Of a stretch of 64,000 bases of DNA, positions 35,595 through 46,204 are shown in pieces (within the stretch, counting starts at the first letter, position 1; each line of letters starts with the position of its first letter). Both the position numbers and the translations under genes were made by a program. The notes under the pieces were generated by a model. The model was not told the DNA's origin. It ran no database searches and saw nothing but the letters and a program-made list of their open reading frames with translations. The stretch lies in NCBI GenBank assembly GCA_016271365.2, contig CM057459.1, forward strand, positions 821,807,001 to 821,871,000. Reading direction: 5' to 3'. Source of the DNA: Neoceratodus forsteri. Taxonomy: Eukaryota > Chordata > Ceratodontiformes > Ceratodontidae.

Positions 35595-35865
35595 GAATGT
35601 CTGTGCCCTGCTGCACCACTAGTAGTCATTGTTTAAATAAATAATTCAAAATCTCACTTGCTCCTTCCCCAGTCTGCTATACTCAGTTTGCCCTGTTGCT
35701 GCTGTGGAGGGGGGGGAGCTAAATATTGGTTGCTGTGCCCTGTACACCAGCAGCACTCAGTTAAAATATTTTTCAAATAAATCTTAAAATGTACCCACTG
35801 CACCTTTCCCAGTCTGCTTAACGCCATGTTCCTTGTTCCTGCTGCAGGGTCTGCAAATGCCAGCG
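35595..35865. repeat. Tandem dimer of a 132-bp unit
   Basis: CTGTGCCCTG at 35601 and 35733 begins two diverged copies. Each continues through a TTCAAATAAAT-type segment and CCCAGTCTGCT. Divergence is higher than in the 430-bp dimer just upstream. No coding content was found. Confidence 0.65.
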
Positions 35866-36339
35866 CAGGCTCACACTGTGCCTCTCTGCTCTATTCTTCA
35901 GCACAATTTCCTAGTCTTCTTGCTGAAACTACAATTAAATGTAATGAAAATTAATGAACTTGAAGGATCCCTTTGCAGTCAGTGTCAGAGGCCTTTTGGC
36001 GCCATGCATTACTGCTTAAAGTTGAACCAGTATAATATTCTGTGGTGATTTGCATATGCAACCCATGATGCTTTGCATTATGGGGACATGTGTGATTTTG
36101 TATTTCTTTGAAATTTAGCTTCCTGGCCAATGCTCTTCGGGGTAACCATTGCCTTAGTGCTTGCGTGCTGAGGTTCTTTGTCTTTTAACTTGAAGGATAA
36201 TGCATGATTATCTTATGAATTCTTAAGCTTTCTGATCAGTCATCACTCTTTTTCACAAAAAAGAGATTTTTCCTACACAGGTCCTTCCCTTATGAAACAG
36301 TTGGAAACAGCATGGAGATGTGTGCAGAGCTTGGAGTTC
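35866..36339. other. Unassigned non-coding stretch
   Basis: Nothing recognisable was found before the CR1 copy. Confidence 0.45.
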
Positions 36340-37175
36340 TCAATCTCCAACATCACTGATTGACTGATGCAGGTCAAGTGCAAGGTGCTGCATTTTGGGA
36401 TGAAGAACCCAAGGAGGAGTTACCAGCTGGGGGGAGTGCAGTTAGCTCAGACAGAGGAGGAGAAGGATCTGGGGGTGCTCGTTACAGGGTCAATGAACAA
36501 CTCGGTACAATGTAGGAAGGCTACTGCAAAGGCCAACAAAATGCTGGGTTGTATTGCAAGGGGTATATCCTCGAGGAGGGAGGAGGTGATTCTGCCACTG
36601 TATAGGTCATTAGTTAGACTGCACCTAGAGTACTGCATGCAGTACTGGTGCCCGGATCTGAAGAGGGACATTAAGTTACTGGAGGGGTGCACCGCAGGGT
36701 GACAAAGATGATCAAGGGGCTGGGGGACTTAACATATGAGAGGAGGCTAAGGGAGTTGAACATGTACTCACTGGAGGAGAGGAGGGACAGGGGGGACACA
36801 ATTGAAACCTTTAAGTACATGAAAGGAACAAACAAGACAGGTACAGAAGGGCTGTTCAAAGTAAGGGAGGGAAGGGACACCAGGGACCATGATATGAGAC
36901 TGGAGGGAGGGAGGAAGGTTCAGGAGGGAGATGAGGAGACACTTTTTTACAGAGAGGGTGGTGGCTGGGTGGAATGTGTTACCTGCAGAAGTGGTATCCA
37001 GTAGAACAGTGGACTGCTTCAGAAGGGGATGGGACAGGACAAGAGGGAGGGTCAATGAAGGGGAAGGGTGGAAGGGAGGGGCAGCTGCAGAATAAGGGGT
37101 GCTAGCTGCACATTCAAGCAGAATTGATAGACCTCTAGGCCTTTATCTGCTGGCAAATTTCATATGTTTGTATGA
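36340..37175 (+). mobile_element. CR1 LINE, 5'-truncated
   Basis: This plus-strand CR1 copy contains only the region after the catalytic palm, the C-terminus and the 3' UTR. It ends near 37175 with GGCCTTTATCTGCTGGCAAA and a decayed octamer tail (CATATGTTTGTATG). The 5' end lies inside the RT thumb. Confidence 0.85.
36367..37004 (+). pseudogene. CR1 reverse transcriptase C-terminus
   Basis: 36367-36702 reads KCKVLHFGMKNPRRSYQLGG, KDLGVLVTGSMNNSVQCRKA, ANKMLGCIARGISSRREEVI and LEYCMQYWCPDLKRDI. A shift then leads to 36687-37004 with RRVTKMIKGLGDLTYERRLR and LYSLEER-type residues. This is the same block as in the CR1 copies at 9010 and 54463. It is well preserved but catalytically incomplete because the palm motifs lie upstream of the truncation. 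Confidence 0.85.
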
Positions 37176-37892
37176 AGTTCCTAAATACTGAAGGTAAACT
37201 GAGTTTCTTAAGGCAAGCATCACCCAGTGTCAAAAAACACTTGACTGTAGCACATTTGCTGAAAGCAGATTTTGTTTTGGCTCATCCCTAAAACATTCAT
37301 TTATCTTTTTCAATATGTTTTGTTTTATGTCTGGAATGTTTTGCACATTTTTTTTTTAACTTTAATTGCTACATATAAAGAGCACCAGAATAAAATGTAT
37401 TTGGAACTGTATATGGCCTGAATCAAATCTCTGAAGATAAAAGTCATGATGACATGTGGATGACAAGAATGTACTGATTATCATTTAACCTGCTGTGAAA
37501 AGCATTTTGACTGAGTGGTCAAGCTTGGGCTCTAGAGGAAGGCACAACAAGCACAGTGGGTGATGTCACATTAACTGCACTGAATTCAAGACGTTACCAT
37601 GGGTAATCAGTGCAAAGCATTCAAGTTATGCCTCATGTTCTGTTTCATACTGATGAAAATGAGTGTAGAATAGATGTAGTTTATAATTTGCAGTCTAAAG
37701 CCTATGATTTGTATGAATAAATAGTCACATTAAGAATAGTTCCACAATTTGTACCAATTTTCTATCACTAGCAAGAAAGTCAAATCGAAATTATATCACC
37801 TCGTAAAATCTCTTTTCAAGGGCCTGTTTAAAAGTGCCTCCAGAAAATAACTTACAAAAAATCAGAAGTGATGGAGCTGCAGCAATAATTCT

Positions 37893-37894
<2 letters not shown>
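37176..37894. other. Unassigned non-coding stretch
   Basis: Nothing recognisable was found. Confidence 0.5.

Positions 37895-37990
<96 letters not shown>
37895..37990. repeat. (TA)n(TG)n microsatellite
   Basis: About 42 uninterrupted TA units are followed by about 6 TG units. Long pure TA runs are prone to slippage and cruciform extrusion and are often misassembled. Confidence 0.95.
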
Positions 37991-37991
<1 letters not shown>

Positions 37992-39055
37992 TTCTGTTGA
38001 GCTTGCTTGTTAAAATGCATCAGATTATTTTACGAAACTTGCTTTTAGGAACAGGAAAATAAAGAAACAGTGAGTGTAATGCTCAGCAGGTCAGTGAACC
38101 TGAAAGCTGCAGAAGAAGAGGGGGCTGGAACCAATGAAAAGTCCCATCCACACTATACAGATCTTCTCCTCAGCAGGTGATCGCTACAGCTGAAATGGGT
38201 TACCATCAACATTTGAATCTGACAAAGTGGTGATTTAGTGTAGTTACAGGCATTGGATACCTATGAATTTATTTTCTCTCCACGCTAATTAAAAATTACC
38301 TTTCCTGCTAAAATACATACAGTAGTTTAACGTGTTCGCCACAGTAAATTAAAACAGCACATTTTTAATGACAGCTATGCTTAGTATTTTTCATTTGTCT
38401 TGCTCTTTCTCAGTCACCTACAGCAGCAAGAACATTTCTACTACAGGGTTTTCTTTCATTTTTTTTCTCTCAAATCCATGGAGTGGTAACATTTATCAAA
38501 GTATTTAGTTATTTAAATTAGTGTTTTATTAAGAAGAAAGCTTGGTCAATCGTCCCATTATCAGCCATCCCTGGAGGAGTACAGGGAAATGGGCATTGCC
38601 ACATTATAATCTAACAGTTCATCATCAGGCAATTACCCTAACAAAGGGGGGCTTACCTTATAGATCCAGCATGGACAACTGTTGCCCCCCCCCATGAGTG
38701 CTGTCCTTCACTTTAAGTCCCAAAAGGATTTCATGTGTGTGGCCAGGGGCCCAATTCGACAGTCAGCCTTTTTCACAGTACATGGAGCTCTTCTCTCACT
38801 GTAGCCACCAAATTGCATGTCTTCCCTTTCTGTACACATCCCACTGACCATGAATGAAGGGTCAGGGAGCCCAATGGACATTGCAGAGTCGTGTTTTTTT
38901 GCCAGTTGTGCCAAAGAGCTCCACCAAGACAGCCACACATAGTGTGTGCGCTGCTTACCCTACCCCACAGACTGTCATCAGTATTGTGGAACACAGAGGG
39001 AGCTGGTGATATTCTGCAACAGCTCCCAAAGTTGCATGGAGTCATATATCTTACT
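37991..39055. other. Unassigned non-coding stretch
   Basis: No element was recognised. A minus-strand open frame continues from the CR1 copy at its right edge to about 38773, but after about 39055 the residues no longer follow CR1, so the frame is incidental there. Confidence 0.45.
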
Positions 39056-40415
39056 CCCAGCATGAAGCACACCATGGAGCTATCCATTATCAAATTGCAA
39101 ACCCAATTTATCATTCTAGACTCTACCCTCAAATTGTTCGGCTTCCAAATCAGCCTTTTGTTTGAAACAGTGACAAAGGCATTGCTGATGTCTAGACAGG
39201 GTGCATCCACTGCACCCTCCAGTCTATTTCCCTGGCCACTCAGTCAAAGAAATTAACCAGACTAACTTATTATGACCATGCCTCCAGGAACACATGCTGC
39301 CTGTGGTCCTGCAGTATGCTGGCTTTTAGATAATCAAAGAATCTCTCTTTTAGTAGGGTCTCCATTATCCCCCCACTGAAGTTAAGCTGACTGGACTGCA
39401 GTTGTTAGATTCCTCTGTGCTGCTCTTCTTGTGCAGAGGGACCATGTCAGCCCTTGTTCAGTCTTCCAGAACCACTGTTTGTTCTAGTGTGCTGTTAAAC
39501 AAGCTTGTTAGTGTTCAGCTGTCACTTGCATTAGCTCCCTCAGTACCCTGGGATGTATCCCATCTGGTCCCATATTCTTATCCACTATCAAGTCTGCAAG
39601 TCCTTACAATACTCCTTCCTCTGAAAATGGTCTTTTGCCAAACCCTATCCACTTCTCTTCTTTAATCTCTAGAGTACCTATCCAAAACATCAGAATTTTT
39701 TTTTGTCTCCTTCCACAATCTCCTCCTCTAACCACACACATCCTCACTATCCCACTCCTAGCTTTTCTATTCATGGTGACATATCAGAAAACATTCTTAT
39801 TCCCTTCCTCACTTACCTTGCAATCCTTTCCACTCCCTATGCCTTTGCTCTCCTAACTATTTTTGCTGATTCATTCAACCTGTCCTGGTACACTTACCTG
39901 TCTTCTTCCATTTGAGTTTCTTTGTATTCTCTGAATGCTGACCTTTTTTCTTTCACGCCCTTCACCGCCTCCTTGGAGAAAAATAATGGTCTCCTTTTTC
40001 TCCTGTCTTTTCTCACCTTTTTCATTCAAAGGCTTATTGCTGTAATGATTTTCTACCTTATTCCCTTCCACTGTCTTCCACACCTCTTTGGTATTACACC
40101 CGCCAAGGCATTTTCTAAGGCAGTCTCCCATTTCTTTGAAATCTGCCCTCCTAAAATCCAGAACTGCCATCTTCATGTGGTTCATCTCATGTCCTTTTGT
40201 TACACTGAACCCATACCATACAGTTATCACTGGTACCCAGTGGACATCCCACTGTGACATTTGTAAAGTTGTCCGGTTTGTGAGTACCAAGTTCAACACT
40301 GCCTCATCTCTAGTAGATACTGTTACAAGTTGCTGGAGAAAGCTCCCAGTAGGTAGTCAAGGATGGCCCTGCTCCTTGCAAAAGCTGCAGCTGGTAGGTT
40401 CCACTCCACATATGG
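39056..40415 (-). mobile_element. CR1 LINE internal fragment (no 3' end)
   Basis: This minus-strand CR1 fragment runs from the second half of the endonuclease (about 40415) to the RT palm (about 39056). As with the copy at 21970-23345, the normal 3' UTR and tail are missing. Its right edge abuts exactly the 3' tail of the next CR1 copy, which may have inserted here. Confidence 0.8.
39060..40299 (-). pseudogene. CR1 endonuclease-RT fragment
   Basis: 40299-39871 reads LNLVLTNRTTLQMSQWDVHW (endonuclease, LDLVLTN-type block), then MAVLDFRRADFKEMGDCLRK (linker). 39210-39060 carries the RT palm start MDAPCLDISNAFVTVSNKRL (expected LDFSKAFDTVSH; the catalytic Asp of this motif, normally in SKAFD, is replaced by Val) and MINWVCNLIMD. 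Frames between 39871 and 39210 are broken. It would encode endonuclease and RT; it is inactive. Confidence 0.75.
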
Positions 40416-40724
40416 TAGATACATAGATACATAGACAGTGTCAGCAGATAAGGGCCTATGGCTCACCCAGTCTACCCATTTGAGCTTGTAAGTTCAGTTT
40501 ATGTTTTCCTAGAAGTCTGTGGCCCCTTACCCCTGACCTCCAGAATTCCGTTATGTCTATCCCATGCATTCTTAAATCCAGTGATTGTTTCAGCCCCCAC
40601 CACTTCCTCTGGCAGGGTGTTCCACTTGTCCACCACCGTTCTGTGAAGAAATTCTTCCTCACGTTTCCTCTGAATTGTCCTCCTCCAACTTCATCCCATG
40701 CCCTCTAGTCCTGGAACATCTTTT

Positions 40725-41718
40725 TCACTTAAAAATAGTGTATTCCTGCACCCTGTTCCTCCCTGTAAGATACTTGTATGTCTCTATCATCTCCCCTCTC
40801 TCCCTCCTTTCCTCCAGGGAGTACATTTTGAGTTCCTTCAACTTGTCCTCATAGGACTTGTGAAGCAATCCATGCGCCATCGTTGTTGCCCTCCTCTGAA
40901 CCTTCTCTACCCTGTCTATGTCCTTACATAGGTAAGGTCTCCAGAACTGTACACTGTACTCCAGGTGGGGCTTCACTAGTGTCTTGTATAGAGGGAATTA
41001 TGACCTCCCTTTTCCTGCTTAGGTGATGCCCTGCCTATGCATCCCAGCATCCTATTTGCTTTTAACGCGCTGCCTTGTCACACTGTTTCCCTACCTTGAG
41101 CTCATCAGAGATGATAACCCGAGATCCCTTTTCCTGCTTGGTGCATGCTATATCCTCACCCCAACTGATATATTGTGCCAGGTTTTTGTGCCCTGTATGC
41201 ATTATCTTGCACTTCTTTGCATTGAATTTCAACTGCCAAACCCTGACCATTCTTCAAGTTTCTGCAGTTCCCTTCTCATTCTGTCTACACCTCTGGTGTG
41301 TCTACTCTGTTACAGAGCTTTGTGTCATCAGCGAACAGTGAATTCTGCCTTCTAGGTCCTGCACAATGTCACTGATGAAGATGTTGAATAGGACCAGTCC
41401 CAGCACTGATCCCTGTGGTACTCCACTGGTCACTGTTCCCTCTGTGGAGTGACAGCCATTTACCACCACCATCTGTGTTCTGCCGCCCAGCCAGTTTCCT
41501 ACCCACCACACTACTGTTCTGCCCACACCCATATTCCCCAGTTTGTGTAATAACTGTCCTGCCCACACCCATATTCCCCAGTTTGTGTAATAAAATCTGT
41601 GATTAACAACACCTCCCCCTTCCCTGCAATTCTGAAGAAGGACTCCCCAAGGGACATGTCCATCTCCTCCCCTTTTGCTAGCTGTCTGTAAACTGTCCAG
41701 TCTAGATAGCAGATGCAC
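40725..41718 (-). pseudogene. CR1 reverse transcriptase C-terminal half
   Basis: Pieces on the minus strand: 41718-41302 with VVVNGCHSTEGTVTSGVPQG and SVLGLVLFNIFISDIV (the PQG and following motif), then the YADD region where the box is lost to decay; 41250-41062 with VWQLKFNAKKCKIMHTGHKN; and 40976-40725 with MKPHLEYSVQFWRPYLCKDI and YSLEERRERGEMIETYKYLT. A 40-base tandem duplication at 41513-41592 shifts the frame within the RT. Confidence 0.8.
41513..41592. repeat. 40-bp tandem duplication inside CR1
   Basis: Two adjacent copies of a 40-base unit contain GCCCACACCCATATTCCCCA, differing at one base. The length is not a multiple of three, so it breaks the RT frame. It arose after insertion, since other CR1 copies here lack it. 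Confidence 0.9.
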
Positions 41719-41769
41719 AGCCCATCTCCAGGATGACCCACAGCACTGCTATACCCTCATCACACTGAT

Positions 41770-42616
41770 ATACCTGAACTTCAGTAGCTTTCATTCCCTC
41801 TCACATACTGTGTAACCCCTCCTCCCTTCTTCCCAGCTTTATCTCACCTTAAAAGTGAAGTAGCCTGGTATGGCCATGTCCCAGTTGTAGTATGCTGTCT
41901 CTCTAATGGTCACTAGATTCCAGTAAGTCTCTGCCATGATAGCTTCCAGGCCATAGAATTTTTTTGAAGGTTCCTGGCTTTAGCACACATGACTCTCCAG
42001 AGCATCTCACCCTTCCTCTGCCCAATGCTCTGTACTTTTCATCCCTGCATTTCCAAACTATCACTTGCTGTTCCTTATGATCCACCAGTTGTGCTTACCC
42101 TGCTCCTTCTACACTTTGATCTGGATGTCTCCCCCATCCAAATTGTGTTCCTTAAACTTTTTTCCTCATTCCTAAGGCATCTCACCACCCTATCCTTTCC
42201 TGTCCCAGCCTCAAATCTCTTTATTCCTCAACATGGAGTCCCCCTCTTGAAGCTGCTTCTTCCTGATCTGGTGGCCACCCCCTCCCTCTCTGGGGCCTCT
42301 ACTACTGAGGACCCCCTCTTCCTCCCCACCCACTGTGAGGAGGAACTTGACTTGGTTTTCCCATTCTGCCAGCTTTCTGAAAGAGTTCCACAGTAGCACT
42401 GGTGGAGGAATGTTCACCATTCCCCCCAACACCACCATCCTGGAGCCCACCAGGGTCCATCCATTCCCTCTCTATCTGAGCATCCTCTGGCAGAGCAGTG
42501 GTGGACTTGGCAGCCACTGATTGGACCAGAATGTCTGCTGTACTTTTGCCAGCTTGGCCTGAAGTCCATCTACCTGTGGCTGCAACCCAGAGAGCTGATT
42601 GCAGATGAGACAACAC
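41770..42616 (-). pseudogene. CR1 ORF1-like region and endonuclease start
   Basis: Minus-strand pieces: 42616-42302 begins just after a cysteine-containing LRCCLICNQLSGLQPQVDGL-like stretch (about 42620-42560), recalling the Cys motif and following coiled coil of CR1 ORF1 proteins, and continues Ser/Gly-rich. The endonuclease start is at about 41965-41800, where NKFYGLEAIMAETYW parallels the NKIDELEA region of CR1. Stops and shifts are frequent. Confidence 0.5.
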
Positions 42617-42647
42617 CTAAGTTTCCAGAAAGCCAAAACGTGCCAGA

Positions 42648-43336
42648 CTTCAAGAACATTTAGTTATCTCTCAACTATCACCATTCCTCTCTGATTCCTC
42701 CTTCTTCACCCCCTTCCAATCTGGTTTTTGGAACAACCACTCAACAACCACCTCCCTCCTCAGGCTTACTGACTCCATCCTTTCAGGGATGGATGATGGC
42801 CTGATTACCGTGGCCATCTTTGTCAACCTAGCCAAAGCTTTCAACACTGTTTCCCATCCCCTGCTTCTTGATTCAGTCTTCTCAGCTGGCCTTGCTCCAT
42901 CGGCCACCAACTGGTTTAAATCCTACCTCATTGGCAAGACCAAGTCAGTGAGAATCCTTGTTTCCATCTCCCCTCCACTCCCCATCAACATTGTTCTCCC
43001 TCAGGGCTCAGTGCTTGGTCCCCTACTCTTCTCAATTTTCCTTAATGATCTTCCCAAAGCCTGCTCATCCTCTTCTCTCCACATGTACGCTGATGATACT
43101 GTTTTGTACAGTACCAGCAAAAACCCTGCTGCCGTGCAAACCAGCTTACAGCATGACTTCAACCAAGTTCAGCTCTGGTTTGCTTCTCACCAGCTTTTTC
43201 TAAATACCAAGAAGACAGTCTCAATGACCTTTGGTGCAAGGCAGAGACTGTCTAGGCTCCTGGCCCTACCCACCTTCCACACTCTTGATGGGACCATCTT
43301 GGAGGACACCTCCTCATTTCAATATGTGGGAGTTTG
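42648..43336 (+). mobile_element. Rex1-like LINE RT fragment, both ends truncated
   Basis: The segment encodes only RT fingers and palm of a Rex1/Babar-like LINE. The left edge lies in the RT N-terminus (HLVISQLSPFLSDSSFF) directly after the CR1 5' edge. The right edge at about 43336 passes in frame into retroviral RT sequence. Neither a 3' UTR nor a tail is present, so the junction did not arise by simple 5' truncation. Confidence 0.75.
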
Positions 43337-43430
43337 GCCATTGGCCCCTGAGTACCAATACAAGTTTACTTTCATATTTGAGGGACATCATTACAAGTGG
43401 ACCTGCCTCCTACAAGGATTTCACAATTGA
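42789..43430 (+). pseudogene. Chimeric RT frame: Rex1-like palm fused to retroviral RT
   Basis: One open frame of 213 codons. Residues 1 to about 182 are LINE RT: VAIFVNLAKAFNTVSHPLLL (normally FDTV; here the catalytic Asp is Asn), VLPQGSVLGPLLFSIFLNDL, and an intact catalytic box MYADDTVLYS. From about residue 183 the sequence changes to retroviral RT (KFTFIFEGHHYKWTCLLQGF, matching the W-T-x-L-P-Q-G-F region). The join keeps the frame. It is probably a scar of insertion or template switching and not a selected fusion, since it lacks an N-terminus and ends at a stop within the retroviral part. Confidence 0.7.
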
Positions 43431-45958
43431 CCCTCCCTCTTTCACATCCACATGAAGGATACCCTAAAGGGGTTTTCTTCCTCTGAATGCCTCTAACAGT
43501 ATGTGGATGACCTCCTATTGACCACAGCAGACCTTGAGAGACACCTGCAACTCCCAGAGGAACTCTTGGCACTTCTGAAAAAGCAGGCCTCAAGTGCAAT
43601 CCAGCAAAGGCACAGCTATACTGCCCTGAAGTCTAATTTTTAGGCTTGCACATTACCATTAAGGGAAGGAAGGCATCAAGACTTACCCTTACCTACGAGT
43701 GTTTCCACTCTTAGATATTTCCTGGGAATGGTTAACTATTCCAGAGATTTTATCTGCACCCCATCTCAGTTACTGAAAAAGGATGTTCCTTGGTCATGGG
43801 GACCTGAACATATCGCTGCTGTCACATCCTTAAAGTGAGCATTGGCCTCAGCTCAAGCTCTGGTCAATCCAAACCCAGAATCGCCCTTTCTCTTGGAAAC
43901 ACCTACCTCAGACGCAGTAATGTCTATGGTACTGGCACAGAAGGGTCATGGAGCATTGTGACCTATAGCCTATGATTCCAAAGCCCTATCCCCAGTGGAA
44001 CAGAGCTATTCTCTTTGTGAAAGGAATCTCTTTGCTGTGACTTGGGTCATCAAGCATTTTGCACACATCATAGGCTTCTCGCCTGTAATACTGCACACCA
44101 ATCACACCCTATCAATTTTCTCTTTCAGATATAGTTAAGGATGGTAATGTCTCTAACAGTAGACTTACACATTGGTCACTCCTCCTGCAAGACAGATATA
44201 TTATTGTACAGTCCATAATGATGCTATCCATCTTGGCACATGGACTCCTTTATCAAGGAGAACCACATAAGTGTGGCCTGGAACCACCCAGTCCACCAGA
44301 TCTGAGACCTTTTCTGCTCACCACTGCTACAGCATTGACAGACACAACCATACACCACATCTTCACTGATGGCTCATCCTTTTATCAAGAAGAACAACAG
44401 TTAGCAGGCTTCAGAGTTCTGGTACTCTGAACCAATGGTTACACTATTGAGGTATCCAGGCAGTGCATAACTCACTCCTCACAGTATGCAGAACTAGCAG
44501 CCATTGCTTATGCTCTGGAAATCATCCAAGATAAAAAGGATGACACCATCATTTTCTTTGATTCAGCATGGGTGCAACTCAATGACTGAGTTTCTTCCTT
44601 TTTTGAGAACCCATGACTATGCTTCCTCAGACAGAACCACTGTTAAACATAGGGATTTATTCCGCTACATTGACAGTTTGACTGAAAAACTCTCCTTTAA
44701 GCTTTACTTCCAAAAGGTGAAAGCCCACACCAGATCAGACCCATTTTATGAGTACAATGATCTAGCGGACACCTTGGCCAAGGTAGGCGCTCAAGGGGGG
44801 ATGGTACAGACAATGCCATCCCCTACCAAGACCCAGATTGAGTTCCATAAAGTAGCCACACAGAAGAGGACCCTAGTAGCCCTAATGGATCTGACCACAG
44901 CACAGATGGCAGATCCTGAACTAAAAGAGGTACATGAGTACCTCTCCAAAGAAACTGAGAAAGACATGTCAGTGGGAAACCCCTTTAATAGACATTCCAA
45001 GTATCTAATGCTTTCTGCAGACCAGAAGTTAGTTTTGTGCAATTCTGGGGATGCAAAAATGTGGGTGGTCCCCAAGAAGCTTTGAACAGAGTTCATTTAC
45101 CAGGTGCATCATACACCTACAGGTGAACACCAAGGTGTAGATAAGATGCTACAGAGATTGAAAACCGTAGGTTGGTGGCCTAGACAATCAGCAGATGAAC
45201 AATGCTATTTGGACAACTGTATGACTTGCACAAAACAATCCCACCTCTGGCAAGAGGAACACCAGGCTATTACCACAAAGACAATCTGGACTCTGGAACA
45301 CCACACACATTGATTTTAATGGGCTCTTGCCCTTGTCCATTATCAGCAGGAACAACAAGTATGCACTTGCCTTCACTTGCAGAAACAATATTGCAAAGGC
45401 TACAGCCAAGATCCTGGTAAAACAAGTATTTTCTAGATGGGACCTACCACTCAAGGTGGATTCTAAAAAGGGAGCCAGTTTTATTGGACAATTGATGCAG
45501 GAATGCTGGACTTTCTCGGAGACAAACAGAAGTATCACATAGCCTACCATCCCCAGTCGTCTGGGCAAGTAGAGAGAGCCAACAGACACATTACATTGAT
45601 GCTGTGTAAATTTGCAGATGAAAATGCCAAAAATTAGGATACTTTGTTGCTCTTACTCCTAATGGCAATAAAAGCCACTCCCACTGAAACAACCTGGTGA
45701 ACACCATCTGAGGTGATGACTGGCTGGCAGATGAGACTACCAGAACATTTGTGGTTAGACCTCAACACCCCAACCATGTACAGTGTGTCAGCTGACACTT
45801 ATATATATTTAACAACTGAGAAACAATTTGGTCCAAACCAATCACTTTGCCACCCAAAACATGGGCAAAGCTCAGGAAAGATCCAAAATGTACTTTGACA
45901 GAATTGTCAAAAAAGTCGATTGGCAAGTTGATGACCAAGTCATGGTATTGCAATATGG
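43337..45958 (+). mobile_element. Endogenous retrovirus, pol part (5' and LTRs missing)
   Basis: This plus-strand retroviral pol runs RT, RNase H, integrase, and after an inserted CR1 resumes at about 47316. Gag, protease and the RT N-terminus are absent, replaced on the left by the Rex1-like fragment. No LTR was found on either side. The combination of YVDDLLL and an integrase with MTG-Q-MRLPEHLW-type residues suggests a gamma/epsilon-like (class I) lineage; that is inference. Confidence 0.75.
43341..45956 (+). pseudogene. pol: Retroviral pol: RT, RNase H and integrase
   Basis: RT: the PQGF region at about 43400 and the catalytic box YVDDLLL at about 43500, followed by FLGMVNYSRDF-type connection residues at about 43725. 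RNase H: FTDGSSF (about 44361), AELAAI (about 44490), FFDSAW (about 44555) and the final Asp in YNDLADTLAK (about 44755), so all four acidic positions are present. Integrase: an HHCC zinc-binding region at about 45100-45240 and a core at about 45300-45700 with HPQSSGQ-type residues. Pieces lie in different frames, with stops near 43425, 43640, 43840, 44430, 44590, 45085 and 45540. The enzyme cannot be made. It would copy viral RNA and integrate the DNA. Confidence 0.8.
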
Positions 45959-46204
45959 TAACATAGAAACATACACTCTGATAGCAGATAAGGACTGCTT
46001 GGCCCACCCAGTTTGCCCTTTTCCCTACCTATTGAATAAGCTTCAGATCCTAGTAAACCAACATACTACTTCCTCCTACCTCTCACTATAACTGCCTTAT
46101 GTCTGTCCCATGCATTCTTGAATCCCCCCACAGTTTTTGACCCCAACCTCCTCAGGGAGGTGGTTCCATGTGTCCATCACCCTCTCTGTGAAAAAAATAT
46201 TTCC

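Larger units (their letters stand above)
40416..42640 (-). mobile_element. CR1 LINE with a large internal deletion
   Basis: The copy keeps both extremes of a CR1: the 3' tail and 3' UTR (40418-40470), the RT C-terminal half up to about 41720, and on the other side the start of the endonuclease (about 41960-41770) and ORF1-like sequence (42616-42300). Most of the endonuclease and the RT N-terminus are missing at about 41720-41770. So this is a near-complete insertion that lost its middle, or two pieces brought together. The 5' edge at about 42640 meets a Rex1-like fragment. Confidence 0.75.

Noticed and set aside
38773..39055. Extension of the CR1 frame beyond the RT palm
   Set aside because: The frame stays open, but residues no longer follow CR1 (no PQG motif, no YADD), so I ended the CR1 fragment at about 39055.
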